DNA of 10,612 nucleotides. It comes from Methanomicrobiales archaeon (GTDB taxonomy: Archaea; Halobacteriota; Methanomicrobia; Methanomicrobiales; Methanoculleaceae). Location of the stretch: the NCBI GenBank assembly GCA_019136335.1, contig JAGVUK010000198.1:1-10612 (forward strand), given 5' to 3'. Both the position numbers and the translations under genes were made by a program. The notes under the pieces are model-generated. The model did no database searches. It was not told the origin of the DNA and saw only the letters and a program-made list of their open reading frames with translations. Shown here in pieces: positions 6,899-10,612 of the stretch (position 1 is its first letter; each line of letters starts with the position of its first letter).

Positions 6899-6903
6899 AG
6901 GAG
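6899..6903 (+). promoter_or_regulatory. Shine-Dalgarno sequence fixing the start of the small membrane protein
   Basis: AGGAG sits six bases before ATG 6910 and argues against the upstream in-frame ATG at 6862. Confidence 0.65.
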
Positions 6904-6909
6904 AACAGT

Positions 6910-7101
6910 ATGGCAACGCCTGACAGACTTGATATCCTCATCCTCTTCGCTTCGTTTCTCATCGGCAGCGCGGCGGGCTGGTGGAGCCGCGTGCACTGGG
7001 GAAACAGCCTCGTTGCCGTTGCTGCGGCCCTCGCCGGGACCGTGGCCGGCTACTGCATCATCGTCGCCGCCCTCCGGGCCGCGGGTCACCCGGTCGGGTA
7101 G
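6910..7101 (+). CDS. Small two-helix membrane protein, unknown function
   Basis: The 63-residue product has two hydrophobic segments, about residues 8-24 (LDILILFASFLIGSAAG) and 33-56 (NSLVAVAAALAGTVAGYCII), joined by the short loop WWSRVHWG. This predicts a helical hairpin in the membrane. I do not recognise the family. The start at 6910 is chosen because AGGAG (6899-6903) precedes it with six bases between; an in-frame ATG at 6862 has no ribosome-binding site and adds a polar extension. The gene is divergent from the DUF457 hydrolase and its last 16 bases overlap the end of the convergent DUF5714 gene. Confidence 0.68.
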   Translation: MATPDRLDILILFASFLIGSAAGWWSRVHWGNSLVAVAAALAGTVAGYCIIVAALRAAGHPVG

Positions 7102-7799
7102 CCGGCGTGGAAGGGGCACGCCTCCCGCAGGCACTCGCGGTTGATATCGCCAAATTCGCACCGCACGGTATCCAGCACGGGGAGGGTTACGCCGAACCGC
7201 TCCGAAAGGAAGGTGACCGCCGTCCGGATCGCAAGCCACGAGTCGCGTTTGCAGCACCGGGGACCACCGTGGCGGGCGATCGTCATCAGGCTGCGTGCGG
7301 TCATCTGGTTTGCAAGCGACCACTCCTGCTTCTTTAAGGGCGTCGACCCCGTGATCAGGCTCACGAAGATGCCCGTCCCGATCGCCGCGCCGCAGGTGCC
7401 GTGGCTGCCGCAGAACCCTCCCGGGACCATGCCGGCCCTCGCGCGCGCCTGCCGGAGCAGCGGCCCTTTCCTCCCGGGCTCCCCCTGGTGGTTGCAGTAC
7501 GCGGCAATGAGCGCGGCGGGCACAAGGAAGTGGTGCTCCGGCCCGTGCATCCTGACCGCCGGGCAACGCATCAGGATACAGGCGACGGCAAGCGGGTCCT
7601 CGAGTTCCGTCGCGATGCAGAACTGTTCGATGAGGTCGAGCGCCTCAAGGCTGTGGCACCGGTCGCAGACAAAGTGCCCCGCTTCGCAGGCCGCCGTGGT
7701 GCTCCGGACCTCCCCGCAGACGGCGCAGGCAAGGTCGCGGGGCTCCTCGCTGTACAGGAGATCCCGGCCGCAGATGAGGCATCCTGCCCTATGCTCCAT
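7086..7799 (-). CDS. Cysteine-rich DUF5714 family protein
   Basis: The 237-residue soluble protein matches the DUF5714 family, frequent in methanogens and other anaerobes and of unknown function. The N-terminus is a zinc-ribbon-like region: C7-C10, C25-C28, then C38, H42, C45 and C48 (CEAGHFVCDRCH). The core carries family motifs: MHGPEHHFLVPAAL, VPGGFCGSHGTCGAAIGTG, SLITGSTPL, GGPRCCKRDSW, and the cysteine-rich end INRECLREACPF. The many Cys and the GTCGAA and PRCCKR segments suggest metal or Fe-S binding, which is inferred. The start is ATG 7799 rather than in-frame GTG 7817, because a TATA-like element lies about 28 bases upstream. The first 11 bases overlap the end of the ABC transporter gene on the same strand, so co-transcription is also possible. 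A perfect inverted repeat lies between TATA and start. Confidence 0.88.
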   Translation of the reverse strand: MEHRAGCLICGRDLLYSEEPRDLACAVCGEVRSTTAACEAGHFVCDRCHSLEALDLIEQFCIATELEDPLAVACILMRCPAVRMHGPEHHFLVPAALIAAYCNHQGEPGRKGPLLRQARARAGMVPGGFCGSHGTCGAAIGTGIFVSLITGSTPLKKQEWSLANQMTARSLMTIARHGGPRCCKRDSWLAIRTAVTFLSERFGVTLPVLDTVRCEFGDINRECLREACPFHAGYPTG

Positions 7800-9669
7800 G
7801 CCATAGGGGTGCGTCACCGCACCCCATAAAGAGATCCGGGGAAGGCGGGCAGCCCGGGGGAAGGCAAGACGCGGCCCCGGACCCCCGGCACTCCCGCACC
7901 TGCCCGTCTTCGATCGCGAGGACCCGGTCGGCGAGCTCCAGGAGCGAGGGGCGGTGGGAGATCAGGATGGTCGTCCGGTCCCGGACCAGGGCCCGGAGCG
8001 TCTGCCCGATCAGGTCCTCGGTCTGCAGGTCGAGAGCAGATGTGGGTTCGTCGAGGATGAGGATGGGCGCATCCTTCAAAAACGCCCGGGCGATGGCGAT
8101 CCGCTGCCGCTGGCCGACGGAGAGCCGGGTCCCGCGCTCGCCGACGACCGTCCGGTAACCGTCCGGGAGCCGGAGGATATCGTCATGGATCTGCGCTTTC
8201 TGCGCGGCTTCGACAACCTCCTCGATGGTGGCGTCTGGCCTGCTGTAGCGGATGTTCTCCTCTATGGTGGTGTGGAAGAGGAAGAGGTCCTGCGAGACGA
8301 TCGATATCTGCCGCCGCAGCCACCGGGGGTCAAGCGTTGAGAGGTCGCGCCAATCAAGCGTGATCGTGCCTTTTTTGGGAGCGAACGCCCGGAGGATCAG
8401 GTTGATGAGCGTCGTCTTCCCGGCACCGGTCCGCCCCACGACGGCGACTGCCTCGCCAGGCCGGATGACGAACCGCGCATCCCGGAGGACCGGGGCATCC
8501 TCCGAGTAGCCGAACCAGACGCCGGAGAACTCTATGCGGCCCTGCACGGTTCCGGGGACGATCCCGCCGGCACCGGCGAGGGCGCCCGGCTCACCCTGCA
8601 TCGCAAAGAGTTCGCGCAGGCGGGCGGCGGACGTGAGCGCGGGCTGCATCACCACGGGAAACGCAAAGAAGGTGTTGACGGTGGGGGCAAACGTCATGAT
8701 GTAGACCGCGAACGCGACGAAGTCTCCCACGGTCATGGCACCGGCAAGCACCTCGTTTCCGCCGAACCAGATGACGGCGATCAGCATCAGCGACATCGTG
8801 CCGATCCTGAAGTACTCCGAGAATGCGGAGAGCATGGTGTTTCTGATCCGGGCGTCGACCATGTTCCGGAGCGTCCCGGAGACCCGGTGCACCTCGCGGT
8901 CCTCCGCGGCGTGCGATTTGACGGTGTCGATCCCGGATATCACCTCCTGGAGGTCCCGCGAGACGTAGGCCTGCCGCTCGCGCTCCCGGTGGGTGGCGGC
9001 ACGGATCCTCCGGATGAAGACGGCGTTGACCAGCAGGTAGAGAGGGATGAAGGCGAGGACGACGAGGGTCAGCCTGAGGTTTAAGGCGCCGAGGATGACG
9101 AGGGTGAAGGCGACGTAGAGGGCGTTTGCGATGATCTGGGGGAGGTACTGGGAGACGGTGTACTGCAGGATCTGGACGTCGTCGGAGAGGCGGGACATGA
9201 TGTAGCCGGTCTGCTGCGATTTGAAGTAGGAGAGCGGGAAACCGAGGACGTGTTCGAAGAGGGCGGTCTGGAGGTTGAAGGCGTAGCCTTCCCGGAACCG
9301 GGCGGTCCAGTAGTTTCGGACGAGGTCCGTCGCGCCGGTGAGGAGGCCGAGTACCAGGAGGGCGACCACGAGGGTGTTGAGCGACGAGAGAACGCCGCCG
9401 GCCCCGGTAAGAAGGGCGCCGGGCGCCGGGGTCCCCCCGAGCAGGATGTTGTCGACGAAGACCTTGAGGCTGAGCGGGAGGACGGTTTTCTCAGCGGAGA
9501 CAAGAACCGTCGCCACGAGTGCGAGAACGCCCGCTCTCCGGATCGGCCGGGCGAACCGGAGGAAGAAGGCGAGGTCGGCGAACCGGAGGTCCCCGTCGGC
9601 CTTCGCCGGCTGGCGCAGGATATCCCGCGTGAAGGCGACGGAGCGCCGGCAGTAGTCTGTGATGCTCAT
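7789..9669 (-). CDS. ABC exporter half-transporter (MsbA/multidrug type), fused TMD-NBD
   Basis: The 626-residue protein has an exporter-type membrane domain followed by a nucleotide-binding domain; two copies should form an ATP-driven pump. Membrane helices appear at about 46-75, 97-113, 176-196, 198-220, 288-310 and 316-340. ATPase motifs: Walker A GRTGAGKT (412-419), Q-loop Q460, signature LSVGQ (516-520, Val replacing the usual Gly), Walker B ILILDE (536-541), D-loop SALD (544-547), H-loop H572. All catalytic residues are present, so it should be active; the substrate (lipid, drug or peptide) is unknown. The start is ATG 9669, the first Met before a plausible N-terminus; it has no Shine-Dalgarno sequence, and ATG 9747 with AGGAAGG is an alternative adding 26 Pro/Gly/Arg-rich residues. 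After residue 593 the tail is Cys/Pro-rich and lacks the usual final helix. The gene is divergent from a membrane protein gene. Confidence 0.93.
   Translation of the reverse strand: MSITDYCRRSVAFTRDILRQPAKADGDLRFADLAFFLRFARPIRRAGVLALVATVLVSAEKTVLPLSLKVFVDNILLGGTPAPGALLTGAGGVLSSLNTLVVALLVLGLLTGATDLVRNYWTARFREGYAFNLQTALFEHVLGFPLSYFKSQQTGYIMSRLSDDVQILQYTVSQYLPQIIANALYVAFTLVILGALNLRLTLVVLAFIPLYLLVNAVFIRRIRAATHRERERQAYVSRDLQEVISGIDTVKSHAAEDREVHRVSGTLRNMVDARIRNTMLSAFSEYFRIGTMSLMLIAVIWFGGNEVLAGAMTVGDFVAFAVYIMTFAPTVNTFFAFPVVMQPALTSAARLRELFAMQGEPGALAGAGGIVPGTVQGRIEFSGVWFGYSEDAPVLRDARFVIRPGEAVAVVGRTGAGKTTLINLILRAFAPKKGTITLDWRDLSTLDPRWLRRQISIVSQDLFLFHTTIEENIRYSRPDATIEEVVEAAQKAQIHDDILRLPDGYRTVVGERGTRLSVGQRQRIAIARAFLKDAPILILDEPTSALDLQTEDLIGQTLRALVRDRTTILISHRPSLLELADRVLAIEDGQVRECRGSGAASCLPPGCPPSPDLFMGCGDAPLWHGA
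7806..7825. repeat. Perfect 8-base inverted repeat at the DUF5714 promoter
   Basis: GGGGTGCG and CGCACCCC flank a four-base TCAC spacer. The repeat fills the space between the TATA-like element and the DUF5714 start codon, and also lies in the last codons of the ABC transporter gene. It could be an operator at the transcription start, or an RNA hairpin between two linked cistrons. Confidence 0.6.
7825..7830 (-). promoter_or_regulatory. TATA-like element of the DUF5714 gene
   Basis: TTTATG on the minus strand, preceded by TCTC, is centred about 28 bases before ATG 7799. It lies inside the ABC transporter coding end. It deviates from TTTATA at one position, so it is a weaker call than the others. 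Confidence 0.45.
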
Positions 9670-9758
9670 TGTATGCAGGTCCGGTTGAGGAGCGGTAAGC
9701 CCGGGGCCGGACCCGGGGATCCGGCCGCGTCTCCGCTGCAGTTCCATGCCTTCCTGCC

Positions 9759-9768
9759 GTATAATACC
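9759..9768. promoter_or_regulatory. TATA-like element between the divergent ABC and membrane-protein genes
   Basis: GTATAATACC reads as a TATA-like element on both strands. It would give a leader of about 68 bases to the ABC gene start at 9669 and about 44 bases to the plus-strand gene at 9833. It may serve one or both. Confidence 0.4.
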
Positions 9769-9832
9769 TGCGGCTCCGGCACACCCGAGGCAAACCAAAA
9801 CAGATAACGTATGAGGGGATGAGATTTCCTGT

Positions 9833-10594
9833 ATGGTATCGCGTGCCGCCGCCGATCGGTGGAGAGGGGCGGCTGTGGGTGCGCTGGTGATCGGTGCGGT
9901 CTTCCTCCTTGGCCGGCTCGATATCCTCCCGGATCCGGTGATGACGGTGGCGTTCCTCTTCGGCGGGGGCCTCGCCGCCGGCCTCTTCACCCAGGGCACG
10001 GTTCGGGACGGCGCCGTCACGGGTGCCGTATGCGGGGTGCTCGTGGCCCTGTTCGCGAGCTCCGGGATAACCCTCATGAGCCTTGCAAATAGCGAACCAT
10101 ACTATCCTCCGTTCTGGATGACCTTTGGTTTCTACGCCCTGGTCCTCACGGCGCTCCTCCTCCCCTACAACGCCATCGGCGGGGCGGCCGGGACGGCGGT
10201 GCGAAACGGTATCTGGAGACGCGGCCCCGCCGGGGTTGGCGAGCGGGGGAGGTGGATCGGCATCGGCATCGGCACGGCCGTCATCGCCGCATCAGTCCTC
10301 CTCCTTGCCTTCCTCGGCCCGTTCGCTGTGGCCGCTCCAATCGTCGGCGGGTTCATCGCGGGGTTTTTTTCCGGGAACAAGCCGGGGGACGGCTTTGAGG
10401 CAGGGCTTGTCGCGGCGCTCTTCGGGACCGGTCTCTTCTCGCTCCTGCTCCTCTGGACGGCATCCCACGGCACGGGGTTCGCCGCCGGGCTTGCAGGAAT
10501 TGCAGCGATCGCTCTGGGGTATACCTTCATACCCCTCGGGACCGCTGCCGGGGTTGCCGGAGCGGTCGTGCGGGCGGGTCCCGGGGAGCGATGA
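9833..10594 (+). CDS. Polytopic membrane protein with two related halves (DUF5518-like)
   Basis: The 253-residue product is almost entirely hydrophobic, with about eight membrane helices rich in Gly and Ala. It has two similar halves. GGGLAAGLFTQGTVRDGAVTG in the first half corresponds to GGFIAGFFSGNKPGDGFEAG in the second, and the half ends YNAIGGAAGTAVRNG and LGTAAGVAGAVVRAG also correspond. The GG-AG-G-G-DG pattern resembles the small DUF5518-type membrane proteins of archaea, but I give that family name tentatively; its function is unknown. A weak purine-rich stretch (GGGGATGAG, 9815-9823) precedes the ATG by nine bases. The stop overlaps an ATG (ATGA, 10591-10594), pointing to a co-translated gene downstream. 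It is divergent from the ABC transporter gene. Confidence 0.75.
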   Translation: MVSRAAADRWRGAAVGALVIGAVFLLGRLDILPDPVMTVAFLFGGGLAAGLFTQGTVRDGAVTGAVCGVLVALFASSGITLMSLANSEPYYPPFWMTFGFYALVLTALLLPYNAIGGAAGTAVRNGIWRRGPAGVGERGRWIGIGIGTAVIAASVLLLAFLGPFAVAAPIVGGFIAGFFSGNKPGDGFEAGLVAALFGTGLFSLLLLWTASHGTGFAAGLAGIAAIALGYTFIPLGTAAGVAGAVVRAGPGER

Positions 10595-10612
10595 GGACGT
10601 TTGCGGGGTGGG
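10591..10612 (+). CDS. Start of a downstream gene (cut by window edge)
   Basis: An ATG overlaps the stop of the preceding gene in the ATGA arrangement, with GGGGAG two bases upstream as a closely spaced ribosome-binding site. Only MRTFAGW is visible, so no function can be given. The overlap suggests an operon with the membrane protein gene. Confidence 0.45.

Noticed and set aside
6006..6962. 318-codon minus-strand frame overlapping the hydrolase gene
   Set aside because: It is Arg/Pro/Gly-rich and out of frame with the hydrolase, whose His/Asp motifs and membrane helices are clearly real.
9670..10077. N-terminal extension of the ABC transporter reading frame to 10077
   Set aside because: The extra 136 residues are low-complexity Pro/Arg/Ser sequence, run antisense through the first part of the plus-strand membrane protein gene, and have no transporter similarity. 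The start near 9669 fits the family.
1..10612. CRISPR array, insertion sequence or defence system
   Set aside because: No regularly spaced direct repeats, transposase, terminal inverted repeats, nuclease or toxin-antitoxin genes were seen; all sizeable genes are accounted for by metabolism, envelope or transport.

Overview
The window is GC-rich archaeal DNA. It most likely comes from a hydrogenotrophic methanogen of the Methanomicrobiales, with a Methanoculleus-like genome as the best guess. This rests on a F420-dependent formate dehydrogenase pair (fdhA-fdhB), archaellin-type class III signal peptides of the 'FTGLEA' kind, DUF1616 and DUF5714 proteins typical of methanogens, TATA-type promoters and U-tract terminators. 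The genus is inferred, not shown. No rRNA, tRNA, CRISPR array, insertion sequence or phage gene was recognised.

Layout. (1) 2-3039, plus strand: the 3' part of fdhA, then fdhB two bases after its stop, closed by a hairpin/U-tract terminator. Together they oxidise formate and reduce F420, feeding CO2-reducing methanogenesis. (2) 3063-3360: a GC-rich gene-free stretch with several inverted repeats; no function recognised. (3) 3388-6108: a surface-type cluster. A small secreted protein and a DUF1616 membrane protein lie on the minus strand. Divergent from DUF1616 are two overlapping archaellin/pilin-like genes on the plus strand. No archaellum motor or peptidase gene is present. (4) 6113-7101: a DUF457/YdjM-type membrane metal-dependent hydrolase (minus), divergent from a 63-residue two-helix membrane protein (plus). 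(5) 7086-9669, minus strand: a complete ABC half-transporter of the exporter type, whose stop overlaps the start of a cysteine-rich DUF5714 protein. (6) 9833-10612, plus strand: a multi-helix membrane protein made of two related halves, with an ATGA overlap into the next gene, of which only seven codons are in view.

A recurring pattern is that four genes (DUF1616, first archaellin-like, hydrolase, DUF5714) have a TATA-like element centred about 27-30 bases before the ATG and no Shine-Dalgarno sequence, which predicts leaderless mRNAs. By contrast fdhB, the secreted protein and the 63-residue protein have clear Shine-Dalgarno sequences.

Apart from the formate dehydrogenase, the genes are envelope or membrane functions. 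I see no evidence for a defence system or an obviously new multi-gene system. The best leads are the surface cluster with its reduced DUF1616 protein, the inverted repeat at the DUF5714 promoter, and the structured spacer after fdhB.
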